DNA of 64,000 nt from Pyxicephalus adspersus (taxonomy: Eukaryota > Chordata > Amphibia > Anura > Pyxicephalidae), in the NCBI RefSeq assembly GCF_032062135.1, contig NC_092859.1, positions 22,720,211 through 22,784,210 on the forward strand. The letters are read 5' to 3'. Positions 1-11,539 of the stretch are shown here, piece after piece. The stretch's first letter is position 1. Each line of letters begins with the position of its first letter. Both the position numbers and the translations under genes were made by a program. The notes beneath the pieces were generated by a model. That model made no database searches. It saw only the letters and a program-made list of their open reading frames with translations, and had not been told where the DNA came from.

Positions 1-1139
1 GAGAACTTTCTCTGAAAAATGCTGTGTAGTTGTTTGTATAGACAGGAGATTAATACAAAAATCTGAAGATTAGCAACACCAAGATACAACAAAGGATGGA
101 AAAAGTGTAAAAAAAAAAATGTAATTTGTTTATGATACAGAATGCTTAGAGCAAACTGACATCCAGTTTTGGTTTATATCTAAAATATATATTTAAAATT
201 TGCATTTAAAATCTACATTTAAACACCTAAAAAAGTTTTTCATGGCCCTCTCATATGTTGGTAATAACAAATCAGATAACTACAAAAATTGAACACTTTG
301 CCAAGTACTAAGCCTTGCCCTCTGCTTCTAGTTGTACAGCTTTACTTTTTGTCTTGTAAACCACAAATTCTTATTTCAAGGAGGATGTAGAATGTCTTTT
401 TGAGTTATTTGTTTATTGTTTAAAACTTAATAAAAACATAAAACAAAATGTGTAATGAGTCATTATTGGAGCAGTGGGGGACTTCCTGTAGTTTTGGCTG
501 AATCTAGTCAAATCATTTTCCTTTGACCTATTTAAGACTATTGCTAAACTAAAATGTTTACCAGCAAAGAAGAAAGTAAATACTTACCTCCCCTGCTGCC
601 CATACCACTGAAAGTCATTCTAATTTAGAAAATATGTCTCCTGATGTTTCCTAAAAAAGCACATTTCCAAAAGTGTTGGAATCCGGCTCTGCCATCAGGC
701 TGTTACTGTCACCTACTGACTTGGTATTACTGTGTCCTGTAGGGATGAGTGAGTCTGCCTGGGTTCAGTTCATGGGGGGTTTAAATTACATGCCTGGCAG
801 AGGTCTGAATAGAACAGTGGAAGTAACAGCAGGAAGTTTACTATTTAAAAAAAAAAAATATAAAGCCATCAACTTTGTACATATTGGCAAGTGGCAAAAC
901 AGTTTAATAATGTAGTTCATAAACTTTTTTAAAGTACAAAACTGTCTCAAAAGTTTCATAAAATGTCAAAACAGAGTGCACAAAACCACTTGAAAAACGA
1001 AACCTGACATCCTCAAGAACCCCATCCTTGTACAGGTAAATATTATACATAAATTTAGATTTCAGATTTTTAGTTAATGTCAGGACAGTATGTGCACACT
1101 TGAAGAGGGAGCAAATAGAAAGAGACAAGACAAGATTTT
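1..1139. other. AT-rich stretch, no gene seen
   Basis: No coding frame longer than about 90 codons, no recognised repeat and no RNA gene. An AATAAA hexamer lies near 428 in an A-rich context, but nothing upstream looks like a terminal exon, so I do not call a polyadenylation site. Short A runs occur near 110 and 847. Confidence 0.5.
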
Positions 1140-1862
1140 TGTAAGGTCTTGGTCCATCCCCAGTGCTCGCCAGTCCCCAGTGCCCCAATCTAATGCTGCA
1201 CTTTTTACCTATAGCAATTTCAGCCTAGCTGCACCTTCCCAGCACATGGGTGCCCCCAGGACTTTTGTGTGCAGGGGATGGCATCTGGGGAAGGGCTGAC
1301 AGACTAGGAGCTCACAAATAATACAATACAAAGGATTGCAGCAGTGACAAGTCCAGAAACTAGAGCCAGGGGACATAGGCAGGTATCAGTCAACCAGGCG
1401 AGATATTCAAGGGTAAACACAAAGCAGAGTTGTGGTCAAAGCCACAAGGTCAGTAGAGGCAGCAAAGGACTGCAGGATCAGAAACAGGCCGGGTCAGCAA
1501 CAGTAAATCTAACAAATACCATACCAGCAGCAGGTAACCCCAACCTAATGCTACAACAGGCACTGGGGACTGTGAGCAGAAAGGGTATAAAGTCCTATCA
1601 GCCAGTGGCAGGGCATAATGGAGTCCGAGACTAATCTGCTCAATCTGCTAAAATCCCCTTTAGCTGTGCAAAGCCTCGGAGTATGTGCTGGGGATGCCTA
1701 GAAGGTACATCCCAGGCTGCACGGCTAAAGAAAAGCAGGAGAAGCTGCTATAATCTTGTTCTCCTTGTCGCTGCAAGCAACACCATTAGACAGAATGAAC
1801 AGGGTGTAATAATGCAGTGGTGCACAGCACGGGATCGTTGGCCAGATAAGTCTTTCCCAACA
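1140..1862. mobile_element. Solo-LTR-like repeat, copy 1
   Basis: About 720 bp that aligns by eye, in the same orientation, with 12314-12957. Both share the order of blocks: a GGTCC start, a run near 'CCCCAATCTAATGC', an AAGGGCTG(A/G)CAGA block, AAAGTCC(TA/CA)(T/G)CAGCCA, TGCTGGGGATGCC and a closing GATAAG(T/C)(G/C)TTTCC block. The ends read TG...CA and are flanked by ATTTT (1135-1139) and GTTTT (1863-1867), four of five bases matching, as expected for a retroviral-type or Ty3-type integration duplication. No internal coding region is attached, so a solo LTR is the simplest reading. TG...CA reads on both strands, so orientation is not settled. A non-LTR dispersed repeat remains possible. Confidence 0.55.
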
Positions 1863-2960
1863 GTTTTATTGTGCAATAAAAATAACAATGTAAGAAACAA
1901 TAGTCACAAATATTGTGCAGTGAAGCTCCAGGTAAAAGTGAAGTTGCAAAAATAGTTTGATTTGCAGTAGTAATGGGTGAACCTACCTGATGTGAAGGTA
2001 ATAGATTGGTTTTGATTGGCCAGTAGTTTGTTGAGCTATCCCTGTTCTCACCAATGCATAACTGTCTTCTCAGAAATGAATAGACATCAGATGATACATT
2101 AGTGTAAAATTGGCCAGCAGCAGGATTTTTTTAAATGTTGTAGCATTGATCAAAGTTGATAAACTAGGAAGAAGTACAGGCAGACATTTTATTGCAAGGA
2201 CTAAGAGGTCATAGATGACACAACAGTGTAAAATTTGCTTTCAGCAGGATAATTTTAAATAGCAAGGTTAAAGTCTCCAGCACCTGTGGTTTTAATATTT
2301 TACTACAAGTACAACACAGCAGAGGATACAGCAGGAACAATTTTAATTAGCAATAATTTGCAAAAATGTACCCGAGAAAAAGGTATTTAAATTAAAAGAT
2401 TGCAACTTATACATCTGTGTAAAGTTGGCCAGCAACAGGACAAGTTTAATGAGGGAGAATTCACCTAAATGTACTAAAAAAGCAGGTAAGTATTTTTTCT
2501 ACAGGCAACACAGCAGGGTTGAACTTGGACAGAAGTGGGGAGAAGGTTTGGGTTTGCAGCAAACATTAGGTGATCGATGCTAATGGGTTGGTGGATGTCA
2601 GAGTGTGGTAAGCAGTGTGGGGTAGCATTTCCTACCACTCAGTTCATTCGAATTCTAGTCCACAGTGAACAGATTCAGTGATCTTTGAAGACTATTTGCT
2701 GAACCTGTAGCAAATGAATCTCAAACTTGTTTGCCAATCATTGGCCAGCAGAATAGTTATAAAAAGTAGGGCTAGGATTTACCGGAGACAAAGAGGACAG
2801 GCTGGGGTTTTACTACAAGTATTGGGATACTGCAAAGGACTCATCAGTGTACAATTGGCCAGCAAAAAGTTTAAACAGGGATTATCAGACTAACTGCTGT
2901 GGTGGGGTGAATTAAAGTGACATATTTTAGGATAATTTACGAGCATACTGTTCTTGCACT
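1863..2960. repeat. Degenerate tandem-like region
   Basis: A motif close to GTGTAAAATTGGCCAGCAGC recurs in diverged form near 2102, 2226, 2413 and 2847, with shorter forms (TTGGCCAG) near 2016 and 2741. Each of the four is preceded by a similar ACATCAG or CATCAGTG context, and two other blocks share TTTTACTACAAGTA (near 2298 and 2810). Spacing is irregular (about 120-430 bp), so this is either an old tandem array or the interior of a decayed element. No coding signal. Confidence 0.45.
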
Positions 2961-4504
2961 AACATATTGAAGAAATGAAAACCCTAAAACACAACTTTAT
3001 TTTCAAAACAAAGTCTTAAGGAAAAAAAGGAAAGAAAACATTTTGAACCTAAAATAAAGGCCATATCAATTTGAAATAAAAACAATATGCCTCCAAATAT
3101 ATTAAAATCTAAAATTGCACCTCTTTAACAAAAGAACTTTTAAGGGAAGTATTGCAGGCAATCCGCAGGCAAACCACAAAATAAAATGAAAGACAAAAAA
3201 TATAAAGACAATAAATAATGACGAGAACAAAAGAAAGGGCAACCAGCAGGTTGACTGCGTAAAGAGCTAGCAAGTAAAATAAAGTATAGTTTTCTAACTG
3301 ACTCTAATCTCTCTACAGGTAGTTTGCCAGCTTTCTCAATGCTTTCATTTTAACAGCTCACTGACACCATGGCAGCTATGTGCCCCAGCATTCATAGTGT
3401 TGGGGATGGCTCAACCAAAATGACTTCATATAGGTCCTTCCAAGCCTGGCACCCATAGATCATGGGGAATGCTGAAAATATTGGCATAAAAAATTATCCT
3501 CGGCCAAACTGCACATAAATTTGTAAAATGTAGAAATGTTATAGCCTTAGGATACCATCCCTTGAAAAAAAAAAACAGTAGAGTTGCTGCCACACCTACC
3601 CAACCAATTTTTACTCTACTCATGCTGCCATTCCTCCTTCAACTTTGTCTTCCCTTTCCTACCTACTTTTGTGTGATTATGGCATGAAGAAAGGCCCTGC
3701 GGAGCTTTTTTTTATCACTCATTGCACAGGAGTGGAAGTTTCAACTGAAACTCATATCTTCATTGATAGGTTTATTAATGCCAGGAGCCAGCCAATGACA
3801 ATCATCATTTTTTTTGTGTAAGGCCCTCCCTGATTTGATCATTCAAACATGGGCAGAGATAGCAAGGCTCCAACTCAAACACTTTCAGGTACTCAATTTA
3901 ATGAACATTTAGTTTTAGTAATATACCACTGGCTGTATTTTTGCCCTCATTTGCACTTGGGCTATTAGAAATATATACTCGGGGTAATACCAAATGTCTG
4001 CTAGAGCTGGCCTGTCAGTAGACAGTGCATGCACTGCTAATAATACAAATCCTAGAATGCTCTGCTGACTCGTTAATCAGGACCCACAAGAACCTCCTCT
4101 GTTGACATTCATTAGTGACCTGCTACCAGTCACATTGGGCCACCCCTATCAAAAATGGCTAAACCAAATGGACTTTGATAAACTAGCATCCAAGAAGAGA
4201 TGCCAGGTATCTGGCGTGGACCAGTGTGCATCAGAGTAGATCAGAGTTTAGCAAAACTGAGCCTAAATGAAAGTTTTCATTTGTTTATGCTTTTTTATGT
4301 GTATGCACTTTTCCTTGCTACTCCAAGGCATAGCCATGAATGGTTGAATTTTCATTGAGGAAAAGAAAACTAACGATTACACTTTGCTTGTTCCAGATTA
4401 ATTTTAAGCAAAACTTAAGTTTGTTTCCATATGAAAAGGTTTATTGTTATATCTGATGAGAAGGAAAAACTTCCTCAATTTTAGATATTTTTCCAATAAA
4501 TATC
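2961..4504. other. No feature recognised
   Basis: AT-rich, with A-rich stretches at 2990-3220. The short open frames show no family resemblance. The part from about 4180 may belong to the hAT remnant that follows, but only its terminus is clear. Confidence 0.4.
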
Positions 4505-4557
4505 AAGGGTGGTCTGGTCATTTTGGCCCACTGTGTATTTGAGTTCAACACCCCTGT
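4505..4557 (+). mobile_element. hAT-type transposon 3' end
   Basis: The block GGTCTGGTCATTTTGGCCCA followed by GTATTTGAGTTCAACACCCCTG is typical of the terminal inverted repeat of vertebrate hAT elements whose other end starts CAGGGGTGT. Only this end is clear; the opposite terminus was not found, so this is a truncated relic. Family assignment comes from recall of the terminus, not from a transposase. Confidence 0.5.
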
Positions 4558-4891
4558 CATAGAGGGCCTAAGAAGTAGGGGTGGTATTTGTTGTAGTAGA
4601 TTAATGTAGGCCTAAATCACAAGGGACTACAAACACCCAATGCAGATGTTAATATAGCTACTGTAAATTCAGCTTTTTACACGGGCTGAACTATTACTTA
4701 AAGGTAAACTCTACCTTTAGAAACAATTGTAAAAATCTATCAACCTTTGTACTGCCCATATCTTTGCCACTGTACTCTATGGATTGGCCACTCCACATTA
4801 AATCACCAGTCTTCCACTCAAAACACCCACTGGGGTGAAATTCTAGCCACTTCTTGTGAGCTCTGTATGCCAAGGACCCAACTTCTGATTC

Positions 4892-5119
4892 TAGGGCCTT
4901 GATTTTTTAAAGCTATCCAAAGCTGGAGAGAATACACTTTGATCAGTGAAGCTGGGTGATCCAGCAAACCTGGATTGGATCTGGTCCAGGATTCAAAACA
5001 TTTGCTAGCAAATAGCAAATGATTTTAAGGAATCCATTCCAAGTTTTCTGGATCACCCAGCTTCACTGATCAAAGTGTATTCTCTCCAGCTTTGGAAAGC
5101 TTTAGTAAATCAGGGCCTA
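4892..5119. mobile_element. Foldback MITE family A, copy 1
   Basis: Near-complete palindromic element. The left arm runs from GGGCCTTGATTT through a GGAGAGAATACACTTTGATC block, GTGAAGCTGGGTGATCCAGC and AAACCTGGATTGGATC; the right arm repeats these blocks as reverse complements and ends AAATCAGGGCC. A TTTGCTAGCAAATAGCAAATG segment forms the centre. The element has a TA on each side, but other copies do not support one fixed target site. It is non-coding and would fold into one hairpin of about 100 bp. A hAT-type MITE begins four bases beyond it. Confidence 0.85.
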
Positions 5120-5122
5120 GGA

Positions 5123-5727
5123 CAGAGTTTCTCAAACTTTTTACCATGGGGTAACCCCTTGAAATAACTTTGAGGGCTTCATGGAACCCCTGCTCTAAAT
5201 ACTATATCATAAGCTCACATTACTTTAGTGTGGAGGTCATTAGAAAAAATGCCTCTTACATTGCTGTCCAGTTATTATTATTAAACAGGATTTATATGGC
5301 GCCAACAAATTACGCAGTGCTTTACATTAAATTGGGGTTGCAAATGACAGACAGTTACAGACAATGACACAGGGGGACCCTGCCCCCAAGAGCTTACAAT
5401 CTAGTAGGTGGGGGAATTTTTACACACAATAGGAGGGGAGATATGTAGTGGTGGGAAGTAGTAATGGTTTCAAAACACAAAAGAAAATGGGTAGGCAAGT
5501 TTGAAAAAATGGGTTTTACAGGTCAGGGGGGGACAGATAGATTTGAGTGTCATCAGCATACAGATGGTACCGTTTAAGGACTCCAGTTGGAGTAATGTGA
5601 CCCTTATAGGTAGCCAAAAGGATTATTGGTATTAGTTAAACTGATCTGAGAGGCACAAATTGCTAACTACCCTATCAACCTATGGAGGAACCTTAGGGTT
5701 CTATGGAACCCTAGCTGGGAAACACTG
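5123..5727. mobile_element. hAT-type MITE with LINE insert
   Basis: Starts CAGAGTTTCTCAAACTTTTT and ends GCTGGGAAACACTG, imperfect inverted repeats shared with 25376-25638 and 18072-18221. The internal blocks also match: GGAACCCCTGCTCTAAAT, the ACTTTAGTG(T) block, AAACTGATCTGAGAGGCACA and GGAACC...GGAACCCT near the end. The host copy is split by a minus-strand LINE fragment at about 5274-5581, flanked by TCCAGTT on both sides (5267-5273 and 5582-5588). Without the insert it is close to the 263 bp size of the 25 kb copy. No clear 8-bp target duplication remains outside. Confidence 0.75.
5274..5581 (-). mobile_element. Internally deleted L2-like LINE
   Basis: Read on the minus strand it encodes YADDTQIYLSPPDL (5531-5560 covers the YADDTQIYLS core), the reverse-transcriptase catalytic motif as found in L2/Rex1-type LINEs. 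It then jumps directly to the C-terminal tail sequence KTHFFKLAYPF (about 5490-5518) and continues into the typical 3' tail AGATTGTAAGCTCTTGGGGG... ending in an AAT-type microsatellite at 5274-5283. Several hundred codons normally lie between the motif and the tail, so this copy is an internal deletion. TCCAGTT direct repeats flank it, consistent with insertion as a unit. Confidence 0.7.
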
Positions 5728-6739
5728 TTATAGAAATCACTCTTAGCCCAAAGGATGGAATACATGCTTCAAAACATATCCATGAATACAAACTACAGAT
5801 TAAAAAAAAATTCAGCTATATGTTAACTCCAAGGTCTTTCAAAAATCCCTATAATTTCAAAGTGTATGTTAACATTGAAAACATGTACAATCACAAAAAA
5901 AAACTAACTTTAGGTTAAATAATTAATCCAAACACAATGCACATTGAAGCATGCTAAAACTTCCAGACCAGTGTATCAGAAGGCATAAAAGGCACACTAG
6001 CGAGGAAGGAATGTTAAGTTTAGAAAGAGGCAGAGCCAATGAGAACCACCCAGAGCTATCCAGCTGCAGTACATACATTAGACAATCACCCAACAAGAAG
6101 AATGTACAACAGGTAAGATTCCAACATTTATTAAAAAAAAAAAAAGAAACTTTAGTAAAACTTTACATTTTTTACATTGCTCACTTTACCTGGGATAAAC
6201 AATTAATCCCACCGATAAATCTATTCGTCTTAGTCTCGACAAAGCAAACAAATCACAAACGGTTTCTTCGCCATGCAGCAGGTGAAAATAAAATCTTCCA
6301 ATCAAAAAAAAAAAAAAAAAGCAACTCTTGTTTTCAAGCCAGCTAATTCTCAGCTTAACTTTGAAGGAACATTGGAAAAGTCTTTTTCATAAACCCTTTT
6401 AATGTTCTTCAAAAACAAGTCATTTTTTTCAGTTCCATATTTTTGTTTTCTTGTAGTTACATTCATCGGAACAAAAAAAAAGAAGAAAAACAAAAAAAGG
6501 TGATTCAGGCATCGCCAGCGCGCATTGATGTGCGTGTTTTAATGAATCGTACTCCTGTCGGAGGTGAGGGGGTTCGAAATTCTACCAAACAATCTATTTA
6601 CTCTGTTTTGCATTTGTCTTATGACTTTTCCTTCTGCCAGATCTTTATATAGAGAAAACTTACTTTGAGAAGGGTTGTTAAAAAACTTAAAGATGACATA
6701 CAAACGGATAAGAAAAAAAAAATTCCTTGATGTGACAGA
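5728..6739. other. No gene; A-rich unique DNA
   Basis: Contains A runs near 5895, 6130, 6306 and 6474. The 131-codon frame at 5951-6346 on the plus strand is Lys-rich because of these runs and has no recognisable domain. GGTTCGAAATT near 6571 resembles a tRNA B box, but no A box or cloverleaf accompanies it. Confidence 0.4.
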
Positions 6740-7290
6740 GGACTCCTCCGGGCTGCAAACCTAGCCAATTGGTGTTTGAAACGCTGTAAAACGCGTTGGT
6801 GATTCTGTAGAGCACGAATGATGCCTCGCAGCCTACATTGGAAGCTGCAAAACTTTTCATTGAAGTCGGTTTTAATTAGAGCAGCAGAGAGTGGTTTGAG
6901 AAGAATTCCCTTTTTTATTAACAATCAGCTTGTGGAGTTTTGGGGCAAAGAAGGTGAAAAGAAGCACAAAACATGTCTTCTTATCACAGGTCTTGACAAA
7001 ATTTGTAAACAGATACATAAAAATAACTGTGAAGATCTGACCAAATCCAGAGACAATGAAATGAATGAAAGAGACGAGCAGAGACTTTGTAGATCAGGAT
7101 GAAGGCTTGCGTGGGGGAAACGGGAAAGGATCACATACAGTAGATGGAATTATTAGGACATTCTGACAGGTAGATTCCGGCAGCATCTGCTCCAGATATC
7201 GACGGCACCTTTTCCCGAGTTACAGAAGTTTAGCACAAACACTTCCGACTTGCTTTACTTTTCACCGGAGATGAAATGGAGAAGGTGGGC
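6740..7290. promoter_or_regulatory. Candidate conserved island 1
   Basis: Repeat-free, with scattered CpG (AAACGCGTTGG, TCGCAGCC, GAGACGAGC, TATCGACGGCACC) in a CpG-poor setting, and a TTTTAATTAGAGC homeodomain-like site near 6873. Short frames on both strands are not protein-like. I infer a possible conserved non-coding element; only alignment to other vertebrates can confirm it. Confidence 0.3.
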
Positions 7291-7601
7291 AAATCAATAG
7301 AGGCCTGCAGGTACTAGGCTGGAAAATGTCTACACCAATTGCAAATATATATAATCAGCTGAATATGGTAGATGGGAATGAAGTTTTATTAAAATAAACC
7401 AGTTTTTCAAAACAGCAACATGCACTAAAAAAATACAGCGTAGAAAGTTTATAAACAGAGTGAATATGGAACACATTGCACGAGTTACTCATCTTTTACT
7501 GGGACCTTAAAAAGAATGGTTTATATTGTATTATTTTAGGTTTGCTAGTATAAAATACTGGCAATAGCGCCCAATTGTGTTTTTCAATTTTATCACCTCC
7601 T
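7291..7601. other. No feature recognised
   Basis: AT-rich unique DNA directly upstream of the transposon-type pseudogene. No terminal inverted repeat that could mark the edge of that element was found here. Confidence 0.4.
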
Positions 7602-8654
7602 AAGCCTTGCACATGCTATTGGATACACAGTATGCTGAACCCAGTAAACAATCAGTTTTTTCCTGATCATATAGGACAAGAGAGGTGACACTCCTACCAT
7701 ATTTCAGTGAAGATGAAGACTTTGTGTACTGTTGTAACATCCCGGGACTACTAGCCCATATGGAAATACCAGAATACTGAGCAGAAGACTGGCGGCTTTT
7801 CATTGACAGTTCCACTCGAAGTTTGAAATCTGTTTTACTGCATAATGGCAACTGCTCTGCATCAATTCCAATTGGTCACTCAACAAAACTTAAAGAAGAA
7901 TATGAAAATATCAAAATTGTCTTAGATAAGCTTTGCTATCATGAACACCAATTGTCCGTATGTGTTGATTTTAAAATGGTGAACTTCCTACAGCAAGGTG
8001 GATACACAAGGTACCCATGTTTCATCTGCTTGTGGGATAGAAGAGCAAAGCAGGATCTCTGGAAAAAGTGACATGGCCTCCAAGGAAAACATGAAAAAGG
8101 TGAAACGAACATCATTAACAAGCTAATGATTGACAAAGTAAAAATCATTCTCCCTCCACAACACATAAAGTTGGGATTAATGAAGCAATTTGTTAGAGCT
8201 CTGAACAAGGATGGTGATTGCTCCAAATACATTTGTAGATTCTTCCCTGGATTGAGTACTAAAAAATTAAAAGCAGGAATCTTTGATGGACCCCAGATTT
8301 GGAAACTGAAAACTGAAAACTGATTCAGATTTCACAAGTTACATGACTGATACTGAAGCTTCTGCCTGGCACAGCTATGTCATGGTTGTCAGGAACTTCT
8401 TGGGTAACCATAAAGCAACAAAATATTGAAGAACTATGAGCATAAAGGTACACTATCTCCATAGCCATGGTGATTTCAGTGAGGAACAAGGGGAGAGGTT
8501 CCATCAAGATATAAAGGTTATGGAAGAAAGGTATCAGGGCAGATGGGACAGACACATGATGGCAGACTACTGCTGGAACCTTCAACATGATTGTGCTGAT
8601 GATCAGCATAAAAGGAAATCCTACAAACTGAGTTTTTCAATGACTTCTTTGTGA
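7602..8654 (+). pseudogene. Decayed transposon-type ORF
   Basis: A continuous plus-strand homology can be read from about 7602 to 8323 in one frame and from 8325 to 8654 in the next. Recognisable stretches include LLAHMEIPEY, SLKSVLLHNGNCSASIPIGH, KMVNFLQQGGYTRYPCFICL, HIKLGLMKQFVRAL, DGDCSKYICRFFPGLS, AGIFDGPQI, EEQGERFHQDIKVMEERYQG and HMMADYCWNLQ. From memory these belong to a multi-copy animal protein family seen as uncharacterised, transposon-associated proteins in insect, cnidarian and vertebrate annotations; I cannot name the superfamily. It is broken by in-frame stops near 7665, 7776, 8069 and 8418, a frameshift near 8324, and small deletions after KATKY and after LHSH. No terminal inverted repeats were found, so the limits of the parent element are unknown. 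The CFIC pair could be a metal-binding knuckle, which is inference. Confidence 0.75.
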
Positions 8655-9739
8655 TTAGTTCTGTAATTATACTGAATATAGAATATATTGACATTACCTA
8701 TTTAAAAAAATTAATTTTGTATATGTAGGCAATTCTAGTTTAATTTTGCTTAATTTTCATGTTTCATTAGTTTTCCATGAGGGTATTATTGAGGTCATTA
8801 TTTCAAAAAATAGAGCCAATCTAGCAAAACTAATACCATATTTGGAATCTGTGCATCAAACATAACCTAAAATATCTTTTAACTGTTTGTTGACCAGTGT
8901 AATGGATAAGGAATAATAATCATGTAACAATGACATACATTACATTGAACAGATTTGAGCTTAAAGTTGCTTAAAACACTGGAAACAGTAACTGTGCATA
9001 GGTTGTTGTGGTAGAAATTTATACAGATGGCAATTACCTCCACTCCCATTGCCACTCAATCAAAAAAAAGAATGGCTTTTTCTAATCAATATTTGATCAA
9101 TATTGAATGACATTATAAATAAAGGCCCTAGTTTAATATTGTTTTTTTTGTATTAATAAATGTTTTTTTTTTATCAAAAAGAATGTCTAAGCCACCCATC
9201 CTCATCTGTGGCTACTACAGAGGCTGCACTGGGTCCTTGAGGTTTGCCTGAATGTCCTTGCATCTGATGGTGTCCGGATAGTTCCAGGTCTAAAAACCAT
9301 TGGCAGGGCCACATACATGACCCCAATGATTTTTTAACCTGTCTATAAGGATGGAGTTCAGAACCTTATAGTAAGAAGGATATTCTTCACTTTGACCATG
9401 GGGTTCCTCGAGACCTGAGCATTTTCAAAATTTTGTAAAGGATGGGCTAATCTATAAAGCAATGCCAAGTATATGACTTTCAATTATAGGTGGCAACTAC
9501 TCTCTATGATTGACCCTGGTAACATTTGTCAAAACTTTGATATGATCTTGGAGAGTGATGCAGCAAAACTTCCTAATTGCTTTGTATGGTTCCATGTGAA
9601 AGATTGTTCATGTTCAGCTTCAAATATTTCTAGCCAGTAATGAATCAGCTATTTTTTTTATCTGGTTTAAACAATATATTTTTAAATTTTAAAGATTTGG
9701 TGAGGAACGTAAGATTGAAGCTTCCATTCCCTGACACAT
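8655..9739. other. No feature recognised
   Basis: AT-rich with T runs near 9138 and 9162. A slightly GC-richer block at 9180-9420 shows no open frame or repeat that I can name. Confidence 0.4.
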
Positions 9740-10400
9740 GAGCAGTAACATATTTGGGGGCAGGGACTTCGCATTCAGTGAAGCTGGGCAGATTATGTTC
9801 TTCAGCCTCAGAATTAGCATGTAGACCCAGATTTTTGCTGTTGCCATCTAAGGCATCTTCCAAGTGTATGATTTTCTTTTTAAACAATGTCAATTTGTTT
9901 TTAAGAAGAAAAGATAAAGGAGAATGCAGAGCTCTGTGGAAAGTTAAAGAACCGAAAATAAAACAAAGAAGATAATTATAATTAATTATATTCTGACCGA
10001 AATCCAAGTTTTGAGGAACAATTCCCGACCACGTCCAAACAGCTTACTTGTTCCACAAAAAAAAAAAACCTGAATTAGTAAATTTTCTTTTTCCCTTATT
10101 GTTTGTCTTCTGTGTTTGAAAATGCTTTAAAATTCAAATCTAAATCAGAATAAGTGATGGTAATGAGGCTGGTCTCATGGCCAGGCGTTTCCGCTGCGAG
10201 GTACATTGTGGTATTCTCTGTGGTCTTGCAGATTAAACGCAGGCTCTAGACGAGGACATGAAGAATGAGGAGAAGAAAAGAAAAAACTCATAATCGTTCC
10301 ATCTACATTTTTATTCAGTAGCTCCTTCTTGGTTTCCCGAGAGACAAAGGCTGGAAATAGTAGGGACTGGAATAGTTAAACAACTGCTGTTAATTTATAT
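9740..10400. promoter_or_regulatory. Candidate conserved island 2
   Basis: Two repeat-poor blocks (about 9740-10010 and 10140-10400). The first holds ATAATTATAATTAATTATAT (9973-9992), a run of overlapping TAAT homeodomain-type sites. The second retains CpG (CAGGCGTTTCCGCTGCGAGG, near 10183). The 120-codon minus-strand frame across the first block has no family resemblance. Regulatory role inferred only. Confidence 0.25.
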
Positions 10401-10559
10401 AATGAGTGGACAATTATGTAAAAAAAAAAACTAAAAAAAAAAAAAAAAAGACAATAGTGCCTTAGTGTAATTCTGCAAACATTAAGAAAGAAAGAGCAAT
10501 CATATCTAATTAGTGTTGAAATAAGGTTCCCCTTTGAAATGTTTAATTAGCTCTGTTTT

Positions 10560-11130
10560 ATTACACAAACATTCTTGATGTCGAGTATACCTCGCTTGAA
10601 GAATCTGATGAGTTAAGCAGTGCAAAGTGCTTGGGTTCTCAGTGTGGGGCAGAACCTGACAAGGACTAGCTGTTGTAACCAGATGTCTGGGCCATCAGTG
10701 GAAACCATGCTGGTCCCCGCGAACAGCAGGCCATCGTTTCAACCTTTGTTGCTTCTACTGAAGGCTCCCATTGTGCTTTCAATTTAACAGCATCACAACC
10801 AGACAAAGGAAATTTTTCACCATATGCCCTTCAGTGGAAAGACGAATTCTATTAAAGCTTGTCTAACCTTGTGTAATTTATTAGCGGTTGTGGCAGCTTC
10901 TGCATGGCGGTGAGCAAAAGCGCGTCTTTGGCAGGGTGCTGTGCCCTTTCTCGTAAGGATCGTGGAAGACTGAGGTTTGCTGGCACGAATATAAGAAAAT
11001 GCAATTATTCTGATTAGAAATATCATTATTTGGAAATTTACAGTGCGGTTTGTGCATGGTTTTGGCAGTGCTCTGAAGACCTTTGCGCACATTTAGAAGA
11101 ATTGGTTGGAGAAAGAGAGGTTTAGTTTGC
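10560..11130. promoter_or_regulatory. Candidate conserved island 3
   Basis: Unique, balanced composition with retained CpG (GTCGAGTATACCTCGCTTG, CCCCGCGAACAGC, AGCGCGTCTTTGGC) and no repeats. The overlapping frames at 10817-11135 on the minus strand are unlike known proteins. Best described as a candidate conserved non-coding element. Confidence 0.3.
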
Positions 11131-11539
11131 TCCACTTTTCCTGTATTAATTTACAAAGTATTAAGTTGTAATTATTTTCACATACAAGTGGCATTTTTTT
11201 CTTTGGTTGTTTTGTAATAGAGAAAAATTATTCATGTAAAAAAGTTTCTGCTATTTGAGGTGCATTAGTTTTATTTTAGTGGTTCACTTATACATTTTCT
11301 GATTTCTTTATAACTTCAGCCATGTCACCATTTACCCCACTGGCCACATCTGCCAACATTTTTGGCTACTTATTGTAGCCAAATTTTTGGCTACTGAAAC
11401 TCAACTTGAAACAAAACTAATCATCTCTCCCATCCCCTTCCCAAAATCTTAATGACTGTTAGTAACACAGGTAACACAGTAACACACCTTTAATTCCTCC
11501 CTGCCCATCACTCCCCACATTTAGAACATCTATAGGTCC

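Noticed and set aside
1..440. Possible 3' UTR with AATAAA near 428
   Set aside because: No upstream exon lies in the window and the hexamer is expected by chance in A-rich DNA.
6560..6590. GGTTCGAAATT resembling a tRNA B box
   Set aside because: The final C of the consensus is missing, there is no A box at the right distance and no cloverleaf can be drawn.
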